64,000 nucleotides of DNA from positions 1 through 64,000 of the forward strand of contig CALKKV010000043.1 in the NCBI GenBank assembly GCA_937992195.1. The letters run 5' to 3'. This DNA comes from an uncultured Gammaproteobacteria bacterium. Lineage in GTDB: Bacteria > Pseudomonadota > Gammaproteobacteria > Arenicellales > Poriferihabitantaceae. The translations under genes and the position numbers were made by a program. Of the stretch, positions 7,622 to 16,046 are shown piece by piece (position 1 is the first letter of the stretch; every line of letters starts with the position of its first letter). The notes below the pieces were generated by a model. The model saw nothing but the letters and a program-made list of their open reading frames with translations. It was not told where the DNA came from and made no database searches.

Positions 7622-9407
7622 TTTCGAGAATAATCTTTTTCTCTTGCTGTTGAATCTGCACCCACTCTATCCACTGTTGTCGCAGAATTCTGGCTACACT
7701 TTGAGAGAATCGTTGTTGGTTAGTTATTGAAGAGTCAGCTAATTTTTTACGTAGCGACTTTCTATATTGATTAAGCTGATCGGTGTCATTTGACAATGAA
7801 ACCGCTTTGTCAATGTAATGCTGTTTATCGCTCACCGCCAGCTCAGCAACACCTGTATAGTTCAAAATCGAATGCCCCACCCTGCTAGCATGAGTTTTTC
7901 CACCCAATGAGATCACTGGCGTATTCATCCATAATGCTTCAAACGTGGTAGTCGTTCCATTGTAGGGAAAACTGTCTAGAGCAATATCTACATTCGCATA
8001 CTGCTTGAGATGCCCTTCCAATTTTGATTGCGAGGTCTTAAAGCTGATTCGATTTTTCTTGATCCCGCGCTTTTCAAATTGATCTACAAAATATTGCTTA
8101 ACCCAGGGGTCCTTTAGCTCTCGGCGCTTTATCAGTAGCTTTGAGTCTGGCACCCTAGTCAAAATCTCGCACCACATATCTATACACTGCTCAGAAATTT
8201 TAGCCAAATTGTTAAAACTACCAAAGGTGATGTAGCCATTTTTCTCGACCGGTGATTCTTCCGATGGCTCGGGGGTACGCGGACTTGGAACGTAGCAAAG
8301 AAAACCTCCGTCGACCCGCAGTAGTTTCTCAGTATGATAAGTATCGCTTTCAGAAACAGGATCGGCGTAACGGTCGGTCAACCTAAAATCAATTCCACTT
8401 GATCCGGTCGTTGCCGGGTATCCAAGCCAGGAGATCTGTACAGGCGCCGGCCGCATATGAAACACATCCAACCTTCCAGATCCTGTGTGACCAGCAAGGT
8501 CAAACAGAATATCAATTTGATCGTCTAAAATTTGCTTAGCGACATTCTGCGCGCCGATACCAGCGATATTTCGAAACTCGTCTACTTGAGATGCGATCGA
8601 TTTGGTAATGTTATCCGGCTTTACCACGTCGCTGTAGGCAAAGACCTTGAACTGATCTCGATCAAGCTCTTTAAACAATGGTTCAACAAAAAAGCTTACA
8701 GGGTGAGCACAGTAGTCAGGACTTACAAAGCCAACGTTCAAACGCTTCTTTTCACCGAGCTCATTTAAATAAACGCCTACCCCTTTTTCAAAGGTATGTG
8801 TGTATTGTTCACCCCAAGTCTTTGCATCGGCGAAAATCATTTTAGGATTTTGTTCCGCCAGATAGTTTCTCCAGAACAACATACGCGCGTACATGTAATG
8901 CGGTTGTGGCGTCAACATCATTGCCCGTTGAATCGAGCGAAGACCCTCTTTCACCTGACCAGCTTTACACAGGATACTTCCCATTTTCTGGTAAGCAAAT
9001 GCGTAATGAGGATTCAGTTTTAAAGCTTGTTCAAGCAGTTCAACTGCTTCGCCGTGCCGATCTAAAGTGTTGTATCCAACGGCTAGGTTAGCCAGCGTCA
9101 CGACATTGTTTGGCTGAAGCTTATTGGACTTATCAAGAGCCTTCATTGCTTGATCAACATTTCCCGACTTTAGCAATACATTGCCAAGTAAGAAATGCAT
9201 CTTCGCATCATCGGAGTGCTTCGCTATGTAAGACTCCGCTAAGGAGGCCGCTCTCTCAAGCAAGCCTTTACGCACTAAATGACGAAACAACTTTTCTGCC
9301 TGCGCTGAATCTAAATCAGAAACAGGCAGGTTGTTGGCGTCGATTGCGCGGGTTGCAGCATCAAATTGCTTGCTCTCGATCAGTTGATTAACAGTGTCGT
9401 TTGCCAT
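7611..9407 (-). CDS. TPR-containing GT41 family glycosyltransferase (SPINDLY/OGT-like)
   Basis: A 598-residue protein. ATG 9407 was chosen over an upstream TTG at 9425. Residues 1-200 hold TPR units (for example AVGYNTLDRHGEAVELLEQA), and residues about 225-580 hold the GT41 catalytic region with the family marks intact: VSPDYCAHPVSFF (His235), DLAGHTGSGRLD (His307), RPAPVQISWLGYPAT, FNNLAKI (Lys403, equivalent to the essential lysine of human OGT), and GGKTHASRVGHS. Family members transfer sugar from a UDP donor to Ser/Thr (OGT) or Asn (HMW1C-like) of proteins, in the cytoplasm. The neighbouring secreted giant protein is an attractive substrate, since HMW1C-type GT41 enzymes are often encoded next to their adhesins. 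It is the first gene of a two-gene operon with the degenerate copy. Confidence 0.88.
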   Translation of the reverse strand: MANDTVNQLIESKQFDAATRAIDANNLPVSDLDSAQAEKLFRHLVRKGLLERAASLAESYIAKHSDDAKMHFLLGNVLLKSGNVDQAMKALDKSNKLQPNNVVTLANLAVGYNTLDRHGEAVELLEQALKLNPHYAFAYQKMGSILCKAGQVKEGLRSIQRAMMLTPQPHYMYARMLFWRNYLAEQNPKMIFADAKTWGEQYTHTFEKGVGVYLNELGEKKRLNVGFVSPDYCAHPVSFFVEPLFKELDRDQFKVFAYSDVVKPDNITKSIASQVDEFRNIAGIGAQNVAKQILDDQIDILFDLAGHTGSGRLDVFHMRPAPVQISWLGYPATTGSSGIDFRLTDRYADPVSESDTYHTEKLLRVDGGFLCYVPSPRTPEPSEESPVEKNGYITFGSFNNLAKISEQCIDMWCEILTRVPDSKLLIKRRELKDPWVKQYFVDQFEKRGIKKNRISFKTSQSKLEGHLKQYANVDIALDSFPYNGTTTTFEALWMNTPVISLGGKTHASRVGHSILNYTGVAELAVSDKQHYIDKAVSLSNDTDQLNQYRKSLRKKLADSSITNQQRFSQSVARILRQQWIEWVQIQQQEKKIILENEA

Positions 9408-9723
9408 GTATAAAATGTGTCCCAATACGCATGTTCATCTTAACAGGCGTCATTTGTCGCTTCGGCAGACCGCCTGAAAGAATAATCTCTAAAATCGTCA
9501 ATGATTGATTAGCACTTTTCCTTTTGGTTCATGAAACCGCCAAGGCCCCATAATTGTTCCGCCCCACAGGAACTTTTGAGGAGCGGAGTGTAACTGAAAC
9601 TGTAAGTCCGGAATACTACTCGGCCCTGAATCTCGCTAACACAACCAAATATCCGCTATAAAATACCAGTAATCGTGTTTTTTACCATTGAATTACCACT
9701 CTATAGGGGCCACTATCTTCTTT

Positions 9724-10044
9724 ATGAAAATACAGAATACTATTGAGCAAAATTTAGGCGCTTTGGATCCGGTCTATATGGAAGTAGTCAATGAAAGCGC
9801 AATGCATAACGTGCCCGATGGCGCCGAGTCGCATTTTAAGGTCACCATTGTCAGCGAGCAGTTCAACGGAAAGATGCTTATCCAGAGGCATCGTCAGGTG
9901 AACGCGCTCCTGGAAAATGAGCTAGAAAACTCGATTCACGCACTATCACTGCACACCAAAACTCCTGACGAGTGGTTTGAACAAGGGGGGAAGATTGGTG
10001 ACTCTCCGCAGTGTCTTGGTGGCTCAGCAATTGAGAACGAGTAA
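9724..10044 (+). CDS. bolA: BolA family protein
   Basis: 106 residues from ATG 9724 (MKIQNTIEQ); an upstream TTG adds 12 residues not typical of the family. VVNESAMHNVPDGAESHFKV and HALSLHTKTPDEW are hallmark BolA segments, and the C-terminal SPQCLGG is characteristic of the BolA1 type rather than IbaG. The fold is class II KH-like. BolA proteins pair with monothiol glutaredoxins through a conserved His and Cys to handle [2Fe-2S] clusters, and act as transcriptional regulators of morphology and stress genes. No ribosome binding site at ideal distance is seen. Read divergently from the GT41 operon, with 316 bases between them. Confidence 0.92.
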   Translation: MKIQNTIEQNLGALDPVYMEVVNESAMHNVPDGAESHFKVTIVSEQFNGKMLIQRHRQVNALLENELENSIHALSLHTKTPDEWFEQGGKIGDSPQCLGGSAIENE

Positions 10045-10068
10045 AAGGTATTACACAAATCTAAGCAA

Positions 10069-10234
10069 CCTCTGCAAAAGTCATGCGCGGAAAGCTTGCG
10101 CGAAAAATATCCATTGTCAGCGTTGCAAAACTTCGCAATAGCGCGCGACACCCGTCTCCTGCTTTTAAGTGCATTTCACGCCTTGCTATTGTATATTTTC
10201 CCTCTCAATCTTCCGCCCCAGACTTTTGCAGAGG
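10069..10234. mobile_element. MITE-like inverted-repeat element, copy A
   Basis: Perfect 14-base terminal inverted repeats CCTCTGCAAAAGTC (10069-10082) and GACTTTTGCAGAGG (10221-10234) bound about 166 bases with no coding capacity. The interior (GGAAAGCTTG, GCGAAAAATAT, CAAAACTTCGCAATAG) is shared in order with a second copy at 60558-60786. No clear target duplication is seen. The ends recall IS5-group inverted repeats (from memory, unverified). It lies 24 bases after the bolA stop. Confidence 0.75.
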
Positions 10235-10343
10235 CACCCAAAATATCTAGTCGACCAAAAGGTAATGATATTAAACTCTCGTTCAGCAGCAGTTCAGGTA
10301 CTTAGCGCATCAGTTCAGTTTGAATTGCGATCGCTGTGAGGCA

Positions 10344-10369
10344 CTTGAATTTGCCGACACGGGCATTAC
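10344..10369 (+). promoter_or_regulatory. Probable sigma-32 heat-shock promoter of hsp20
   Basis: A perfect -35 CTTGAA (10344-10349) is followed after 14-15 bases by GGGCATTA, a partial match to the sigma-32 -10 box CCCCATNT. The distance to the start codon leaves a leader of about 75 bases, enough for a thermosensor hairpin. The weak -10 match is the main doubt. Confidence 0.5.
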
Positions 10370-10382
10370 ATTAATTCCTGCA

Positions 10383-10449
10383 AGGGGAAGTCTCTCAGAG
10401 ATTCCCTAGCTTTTTATTAACTTAATATTGCTTCTCAGGAGAATATGTA
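10383..10449 (+). promoter_or_regulatory. ROSE-like RNA thermometer in the hsp20 5' leader
   Basis: The leader holds two hairpins. The first pairs GGGAAgTCTC with GAGATTCCC (10385-10406). The second places TTGCT (10428-10432) across a TCTC loop from the Shine-Dalgarno AGGAG (10437-10441), 8 bases before ATG. The UUGCU/AGGAG pairing with its internal G-G contact is the signature of ROSE elements that control hsp20 genes in proteobacteria. At low temperature the ribosome binding site would be closed. The assignment rests on reading alone, not on folding energies. Confidence 0.6.
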
Positions 10450-10917
10450 ATGAACACAATTGACTTAACCCCTCTTTACCGCAGCACCATCGGCTTTGAT
10501 CGCTTTGGCACACTGCTAAACGCCGCCTTGGGCGCAGAAAAAAATAGTTCAGCCGGTTACCCACCTTACAACATCGAGGTCGTTGGCGAAGATAACTACG
10601 CCATCACGATTGCTGTGGCTGGTTTCGAGGAATCTGACTTGGAGATCCTCGTAGAGAACGGCACACTCACAATCATTGGCAAACAATCCCAATCGAAAGA
10701 CGATGCCAGCTATCTGCATCGGGGAATTGCCAATCGCGCTTTCGAGAGAAAGTTTACTTTGGCAGATCATGTTGAAATTACAGGCGCCGAGTTACGTAAC
10801 GGCTTACTCAAACTAAATCTGGTTCGAGAAGTGCCGGAAGCAATGAAGCCAAGAAAGATTGCGATTAATGGCGCAGAATCAGTTTTAGATCATCCAAAGA
10901 CAGTGAAAGCAGCCTAA
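10450..10917 (+). CDS. Small heat shock protein, Hsp20/IbpA type
   Basis: 155 residues with an alpha-crystallin domain at about 38-130 (PPYNIEVVGEDNYAITIAVA, then LEILVENGTLTIIGKQ) and the closing PRKIAI, which carries the I-x-I motif used for oligomer contacts. YRSTIGFDRF near the N-terminus is typical of class A IbpA-like proteins. These ATP-independent holdases keep unfolding proteins available for DnaK and ClpB. AGGAG lies 8 bases before ATG inside a probable thermosensor hairpin, and a sigma-32-like promoter lies upstream. The gene is monocistronic, ending in a strong terminator. Confidence 0.93.
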   Translation: MNTIDLTPLYRSTIGFDRFGTLLNAALGAEKNSSAGYPPYNIEVVGEDNYAITIAVAGFEESDLEILVENGTLTIIGKQSQSKDDASYLHRGIANRAFERKFTLADHVEITGAELRNGLLKLNLVREVPEAMKPRKIAINGAESVLDHPKTVKAA

Positions 10918-10952
10918 TACAACTGTCTTTTAGATCATTTAAGTAAACGCAG

Positions 10953-10985
10953 ACGGTGGCAGCATCAAGCTGTCACCGTTTTTCT
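10953..10985 (+). terminator. Terminator of hsp20
   Basis: Arms ACGGTGgCAGC and GCTGtCACCGT enclose ATCAA and are followed by TTTTTC. It begins 35 bases past the hsp20 stop and reaches the tail of the convergent carboxypeptidase gene; with no A-tract on the other side it mainly acts for hsp20. Confidence 0.85.
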
Positions 10986-12123
10986 ATAAGGAATCTAGCA
11001 CTCTGTAAATCGCTTCGACATTTGACGCACCAAGATGCTCGGCGCGCTCAGGTGACCATCCCTGCAAAGCATGGGGGGTGTCAGCGGTATCTTTAAACGG
11101 CATTTCCAAAGTCATCGCCAGGGCACCAAACGTCTCCGCGACGTAGTTCGTACACATTGCCAAATTCGCAGTACCTGCAGCGGCGCGAGGATACCCGTGC
11201 GTTACCTGAAAATCCGGATTAATGATCATCAGCTCCTCTTTATAGTGATTCAGCAACGCTTCTCGCTCATCGCTCCACGACTTGACTCCCTCTGAAGAAG
11301 CAATAAAGTTATACGGCAGCCCTTCATCTCCGTGTACATCTAAACAAAAATCGACGCCAGTCTGATGCATTTTTTCTCTCACTAAATAGACTTCAGGACT
11401 GGTATCCAAAGTTGGCTCTAACCATTCCCGATTTAAATTTGCGCCTACGGCATTGGTGCGCAAATGCCCTCTCCTGCTGCCATCGGGGTTCATGTTTGGC
11501 ACCACATAGAACACCATCTGATTCAGAATCTCTCTGGATACTGCATCGTTGGTGTCTAGCAGACGACTGATAAAACCTTCCATCCACCATTCTGCCATGG
11601 TCTCTCCAGGATGCTGCCGGGCGATTGCCCAACCAACTTTTTTATCAGGACTCGGGGTTCCGATTTGAATCAAATCGATATCTTGCTCATCCAGGGTATA
11701 GCCCAGATTAAACAGCTCAGCTCTTGAAGAAGTTTGCGCGATTGAAACTAGATCGGCATGCTTCTCCATCGAATAGGGAGCAAAGTAAGCATAGTAAACC
11801 GAGTCATATGCTGGCTGGTGTTGGATCGTTAGCTCACCATCAGAGTAGAACGTATCGACTCGAAACCAAAACTGGCGATCATAAGAAGCGACCGCTCGAT
11901 ATCCCTCCCAGCCTTTCACATAGCTTGCGCTTCCTGCATTGATGATGCGCATAACACATTGTTTTTGAGATGCTCCGGTTAGCCGGAAATAAAACCACTG
12001 AAAAAATTCCGATTCATTGTCAGGCAATATCTCCAGGCGAATATTGGTCGCTTCATCGCACGACAACACATCAATATTGCCGCCATCAAAATTACTCGTA
12101 ATCTGCATAAAAGGTTGCATCAT
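10984..12123 (-). CDS. M14-family zinc carboxypeptidase (cytosolic carboxypeptidase-like)
   Basis: 379 residues. An N-terminal beta-sandwich domain (about 1-130, with WFYFRLTGAS and PYSMEKH) is followed by the M14 catalytic domain. Zinc ligands are visible in RQHPGETMAEW (HxxE) and LDVHGDE (His); NPDGSRRGH and NLNREW are substrate-binding segments, and LEMPFKD carries the catalytic Glu. This layout is that of bacterial homologues of CCP/Nna1 deglutamylases; the bacterial substrate is not established. There is no signal peptide, so it is cytoplasmic. Divergent from the next methyltransferase gene with only 56 bases between. Confidence 0.88.
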   Translation of the reverse strand: MMQPFMQITSNFDGGNIDVLSCDEATNIRLEILPDNESEFFQWFYFRLTGASQKQCVMRIINAGSASYVKGWEGYRAVASYDRQFWFRVDTFYSDGELTIQHQPAYDSVYYAYFAPYSMEKHADLVSIAQTSSRAELFNLGYTLDEQDIDLIQIGTPSPDKKVGWAIARQHPGETMAEWWMEGFISRLLDTNDAVSREILNQMVFYVVPNMNPDGSRRGHLRTNAVGANLNREWLEPTLDTSPEVYLVREKMHQTGVDFCLDVHGDEGLPYNFIASSEGVKSWSDEREALLNHYKEELMIINPDFQVTHGYPRAAAGTANLAMCTNYVAETFGALAMTLEMPFKDTADTPHALQGWSPERAEHLGASNVEAIYRVLDSL

Positions 12124-12179
12124 TTTTCTTGTAGGATAACACTACAAACTCGGTAAAAATAATTATTTCTAAAATCGAT

Positions 12180-12959
12180 ATGAGTCAGTCTTCACATTAT
12201 TCAGCTGCATCGTTAAACCACGCCTATGCAGCGCCTGAGATCGTGCATCAAAGACAACGCACTATCGACAACCTTGGTCTTTCTGCAGAGCAGAAAGTGC
12301 TTGATATTGGTTGCGGTACAGGCTTCTTGACCTTTGAAATTGCGAACAAAGTTGGCACAAATGGTCTGGTCTGCGCAATCGATAAAGAAGCAGACATGAT
12401 TCTTGCGACAAAAGAAAGGTGTAATGCACTACAACAAGTTGAAGCCACTGAAGGTGATGTTACTGCACTTAAATTTGCAGATAGTATTTTTGACGCTGCC
12501 ACCTGTACCCAGGTCCTGCTCTATGTCGAGAAAATAAACCAGGCGATTGCTGAAATGGTTCGTGTTGTAAAACCAGGCGGCACAATCGCTATACTTGAAA
12601 CCGACTGGCGAACAACAGTGATGCAAAGCAGTTTTCCAGATATTACCGATTCAATATATCAGGCTTGGGATAATACAGTTTCTAGTCCAAATCTGCCGGT
12701 AAAGCTAAATAAACTGCTCACAGATGCTGGACTAGTTGATATTTATGTTGAAGCAATTCCTTTGGTTAACACCGAGTTTGACCCAGGAAACTTTTCAGTA
12801 AGCTCTCTAAACTGGTTAAGCGCGAATGCGTACAAACAAGGCGCCATCACCAAGAAAGAGTCGGCGTTATGGCGCGAGGATCTCGAAAACCTCGGTCATA
12901 GCGGCGCCTATTTCTTTTGCGTTAACCGCTTTTTATTTATCGCTAAGAAGCCGCAATAG
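12180..12959 (+). CDS. Class I SAM-dependent methyltransferase (UbiE/Methyltransf_11-like)
   Basis: 259 residues with motif I VLDIGCGTGFLTFEIA, the acidic residue after strand 2 (CAIDKE), motif II EGDVTALKFADSIFD and motif III VVKPGGTIAILE, a standard Rossmann SAM-binding fold. The N-terminal SAASLNHAYAAPEIVHQRQ resembles arsenite and small-molecule methyltransferases, but no conserved cysteines support arsenic chemistry. The substrate is unknown. It converges on fabI, 38 bases apart. Confidence 0.85.
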   Translation: MSQSSHYSAASLNHAYAAPEIVHQRQRTIDNLGLSAEQKVLDIGCGTGFLTFEIANKVGTNGLVCAIDKEADMILATKERCNALQQVEATEGDVTALKFADSIFDAATCTQVLLYVEKINQAIAEMVRVVKPGGTIAILETDWRTTVMQSSFPDITDSIYQAWDNTVSSPNLPVKLNKLLTDAGLVDIYVEAIPLVNTEFDPGNFSVSSLNWLSANAYKQGAITKKESALWREDLENLGHSGAYFFCVNRFLFIAKKPQ

Positions 12960-12997
12960 CGAATCAAAAACGATTAATTACGATTCATTTCCGCCGA

Positions 12998-13801
12998 CTA
13001 CTCCGCCGGCTCATTGACAAAATAATCGCTAATGCCAACGGTATTAAATCCACCATCTACATAGGTAATCTCGCCGGTGATACCTGATGCCAGATCGGAG
13101 CAGAGAAATGCAGCAGTATTTCCCACTTCATCAATGGTCACAGCACGGCCAAGGGGTGATACATGCTCAAAATGACCCAGCATCTTTTTGAAGTTCTTTA
13201 TACCTGCAGCGGCCAGTGTACGAATCGGACCAGCAGAAATGCCGTTAACACGAATACCCTTGGCTCCGACAGATTGCGCCATATAACGAACATTCGCCTC
13301 GAGACTTGCTTTAGCAAGACCCATCACATTGTATGCTGGCATCGAACGAATTGAGCCGATATAGGTGAGGGTTAACATTGATCCATTTCTCCCTTCCATC
13401 AATGGCAATGCCGCTTTTCCCATGGCGGCGAAACTGTAGGAGCTAATTTCATGGGCTGTATTGAAGCCCTCTCGGGTTACCGCATCGAGATACAAACCTT
13501 CCAGTTCCGTTCCGGGGGCAAAAGCAATCGAATGCACTAACACATCAAGCCCATCCCATTGCTTCGCTAAATCTGAAAATAGCGCTTCAATTTGATCGTC
13601 TGAAGACACATCACAGGGTAGCACCACTTCCACCCCGAGCTCTGTAGCAAATTTCTCTACTCGCCCCTTCAACTTATCGTTAGGATAAGTGAATGCAAGC
13701 TCAGCGCCTTCCCGATGCATCGCTTGCGCGATTCCCCAAGCTATCGATCTGTTGCTTGCAATTCCCGCAATCAGAACGCGTTTACCCGTCATAAAACCCA
13801 T
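12998..13801 (-). CDS. fabI: Enoyl-[acyl-carrier-protein] reductase (NADH), FabI
   Basis: 267 residues from ATG 13801, which has GAGGA 6-7 bases upstream; the frame runs on to 14002 but that extension is antisense to rsmJ and not family-like. The FabI signature is intact: [13 protein letters not shown] for NAD binding, then Tyr147, Tyr157 and Lys164 in [19 protein letters not shown]. It catalyses the last step of each elongation cycle in type II fatty acid synthesis, reducing trans-2-enoyl-ACP, and is the triclosan target in bacteria that use it. It starts divergently from rsmJ with an 88-base gap. Confidence 0.96.
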   Translation of the reverse strand: MGFMTGKRVLIAGIASNRSIAWGIAQAMHREGAELAFTYPNDKLKGRVEKFATELGVEVVLPCDVSSDDQIEALFSDLAKQWDGLDVLVHSIAFAPGTELEGLYLDAVTREGFNTAHEISSYSFAAMGKAALPLMEGRNGSMLTLTYIGSIRSMPAYNVMGLAKASLEANVRYMAQSVGAKGIRVNGISAGPIRTLAAAGIKNFKKMLGHFEHVSPLGRAVTIDEVGNTAAFLCSDLASGITGEITYVDGGFNTVGISDYFVNEPAE

Positions 13802-13889
13802 GATGTATCCTCGAAATTCGCTGTTATTAGTGGTCTGGCTTATTATACCGATCCTATTCTCTACTGGACTAGCGTTTCTCTCAACAATA

Positions 13890-14621
13890 ATGCTTGATAT
13901 CGCCGTACTCAGCCAACAAGGACGTGAGAAAGAAATGCATGATCTTGCTGACTCTCTGGGGTTAGAGATCGTTGCAAAGTCGTCTGAATCAGGTTTCCTC
14001 ATACAATACGATCCGGAAAACAGACTGACAATCCATGCAAAATCTGTCCCGGGAAGTCCGGTCTATGTAGAAATAGCCGAATTGAATAAAGCGAGGGGTA
14101 AAGATCCGTTGATGAAGGCCATCGGATACAAGACTCGCTCTGTTTTCGACACCACGGCGGGATGGGCGAGTGATGCAATGCACATCGCAGGTCATAACAT
14201 TATGGTCACTGCCTGCGAAAGGAATCCTGTTATCTTCGCCTTGATTCGAGACGGTTTGAAACGTTGCGCAGACGCTAAATTTAGCAACAACCTATCATTG
14301 ATTTGCGCTGATAGTGCCGCAGCTCTGCTGGAAATTGAGAGCCAACCGGACGTTGTCTATTTTGACCCAATGTACCCGGCCAAAACCGGCTCCGCTGCGG
14401 CGAAAAAAAAGCTACAGATACTTCAAGAACTCTATCGTTTAAACCGCTATTCTCACGAACAGCCGAATCAAGATGAGGTACGATTGCTTGAAATCGCGAG
14501 ATCGGTGGCGAGCAAACGCGTGGTCGTAAAAAGGCCGCACCATGCACCGGCGATATCTCCCAACCCAAGCGGCGCGGTATCCGCGAAACTGGTACGATTT
14601 GATCTTTATTCTCCGCTATAA
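13890..14621 (+). CDS. rsmJ: 16S rRNA m2G1516 methyltransferase RsmJ
   Basis: 243 residues from ATG 13890, where the N-terminal [11 protein letters not shown] matches the family start; longer readings back to 13689 would overlap fabI. The segments [36 protein letters not shown] and [12 protein letters not shown] are those of RsmJ (YhiQ), including the DPMxP catalytic loop. It methylates N2 of a guanine near the 3' end of 16S rRNA using SAM. No clear ribosome binding site. rsmE follows after 13 bases, so two 16S rRNA methyltransferases are probably co-transcribed. Confidence 0.93.
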   Translation: MLDIAVLSQQGREKEMHDLADSLGLEIVAKSSESGFLIQYDPENRLTIHAKSVPGSPVYVEIAELNKARGKDPLMKAIGYKTRSVFDTTAGWASDAMHIAGHNIMVTACERNPVIFALIRDGLKRCADAKFSNNLSLICADSAAALLEIESQPDVVYFDPMYPAKTGSAAAKKKLQILQELYRLNRYSHEQPNQDEVRLLEIARSVASKRVVVKRPHHAPAISPNPSGAVSAKLVRFDLYSPL

Positions 14622-14634
14622 CGAACGCAGTTCA

Positions 14635-15396
14635 ATGTCTTCCCGCACACGTTCAGCCCCTCTTTTTTATCACTCAGATTGGTCTCCATCCACTACCTCT
14701 CAAGAGACAGAAAAATTGACCCTCTCAGGAGATGAAGCGAAACATGCAATGAATGCTCGAAGACTGCGTGAGGGAGACGCAATTGAGATATCCAATGGTC
14801 AAGGTGCCCATGGAATCGGTGTTGTTGAAACCGCTGCAACCAAACCGCCGCGATTGACCCTCAACATTGAGAAGATCACTTTAGAGCCACATCCAGCGAT
14901 AGAATTAGTTTTGGCAACTGCGCTGCCAAAAGGAGACCGTCAGAGCACACTGCTGGATATGGCCACTCAGGTAGGCATGCAACGTTTTGTTCCTCTGGAA
15001 TGTGACTTAAGCTCGGTCCGCTTCCAACCCAAAATGATATCGCGATGGCGTCGTATCCTGCTAAGCGGGTGCAAACAATCTCGCCGTGTTCACCTGCCAG
15101 ACATCGATCGACATAGCAATATAGAGCAGCTGCTGACTAGCATCGACGATTTCTCTGTGGTCCTATTTGGTGACCAAAACGGTGAAGCTGTTTTAGACAC
15201 TGCCGTCAACGAGATACAAGATTTACAACATATAATTGTTGCGGTAGGCCCAGAAGCGGGTTTCAGTGACAAAGAACTACAGCTTCTGAAAAATCACCCC
15301 AAGGCATTTGCCATTACCGCAGGACCCCACATTTTACGTACCGAAACAGCGGCGATTGTCTTACTATCGCTAGCTAATCAAATCGCGAAATTATAA
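14635..15396 (+). CDS. rsmE: 16S rRNA m3U1498 methyltransferase RsmE
   Basis: 253 residues from ATG 14635. The N-terminal PUA-like part (LTLSGDEAKHAMNARRLREG) is followed by a SPOUT methyltransferase domain with ATALPKGDR, QSRR and the knotted SAM site IIVAVGPEAGFSDKE and LGPHILRTETA-like GPHILRTETA. The enzyme methylates N3 of U1498 in the small ribosomal subunit. It sits between rsmJ and orn on the same strand. Confidence 0.95.
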   Translation: MSSRTRSAPLFYHSDWSPSTTSQETEKLTLSGDEAKHAMNARRLREGDAIEISNGQGAHGIGVVETAATKPPRLTLNIEKITLEPHPAIELVLATALPKGDRQSTLLDMATQVGMQRFVPLECDLSSVRFQPKMISRWRRILLSGCKQSRRVHLPDIDRHSNIEQLLTSIDDFSVVLFGDQNGEAVLDTAVNEIQDLQHIIVAVGPEAGFSDKELQLLKNHPKAFAITAGPHILRTETAAIVLLSLANQIAKL

Positions 15397-15457
15397 ATTC
15401 CCGAGTGTGTCGATGAATTATCGCTGCACCGACTGACTATTTAACTCAAGGACAACT

Positions 15458-16021
15458 ATGCATCCGCAAAATCTCGTTTGGATCGACCTCGAAATGACAG
15501 GCTTATCTCCGGAGAAAGACGTCATCATTGAAATTGCCACTATCATCACCGACGCGGAATTGAATCAAATCGCAGAAGGTCCGGTTATTGCAATAAAGCA
15601 ATCTCTGCAGCGCCTAGCGGATATGGACGAATGGAACACACGTACCCATACCGAAAGCGGGTTAGTAAATAGAGTTCGGGCATCCAGCTACAGCAACACC
15701 ACAGCAGAAAAAGAAACGCTAGATTTTATTCGTCAATACGTGCCAGGGAACCACTCGCCTTTGTGCGGAAATTCTATCTGTCAAGATCGGCGGTTTCTCG
15801 CGCGCTATATGCCAAAACTTGAAGCTTACTTACACTACCGAAATCTCGACGTTAGCTCGATAAAAGAGCTCATAGTTCGCTGGCGGCCGGATTTACTCCC
15901 CGGATTTCAAAAACGCAATACACACAAAGCACTTGACGATATCCAAGAGTCGATTGAAGAGCTAAAGTATTACCGGAAAACCTTTCTGAGGGCATCTCCG
16001 ACTCATAACACGAATAACTAA
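15458..16021 (+). CDS. orn: Oligoribonuclease
   Basis: 187 residues, a DEDDh 3'-5' exonuclease. Asp10 and Glu12 in [25 protein letters not shown] and the closing [11 protein letters not shown] supply the metal-binding acids and the catalytic His. It degrades two- to five-nucleotide RNAs, including pGpG from cyclic di-GMP breakdown, and is essential in many gammaproteobacteria. It lies 61 bases after rsmE and 25 before ggt. Confidence 0.97.
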   Translation: MHPQNLVWIDLEMTGLSPEKDVIIEIATIITDAELNQIAEGPVIAIKQSLQRLADMDEWNTRTHTESGLVNRVRASSYSNTTAEKETLDFIRQYVPGNHSPLCGNSICQDRRFLARYMPKLEAYLHYRNLDVSSIKELIVRWRPDLLPGFQKRNTHKALDDIQESIEELKYYRKTFLRASPTHNTNN

Positions 16022-16046
16022 CAGCTTGAACAAGCTATATAAAACC

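Noticed and set aside
9553-9576. GTTCC / GGAAC hairpin followed by TTTT upstream of bolA
   Set aside because: Only five pairs, not downstream of any gene on that strand; too weak to call a terminator.
12960-12997. GAATC / GATTC repeat between the methyltransferase and fabI genes
   Set aside because: Five-base arms with a long loop and no T tract in the right place; not a convincing bidirectional terminator.
13802-14002. 67-residue N-terminal extension of fabI
   Set aside because: Antisense to rsmJ, not seen in FabI proteins, and a good ribosome binding site precedes ATG 13801.
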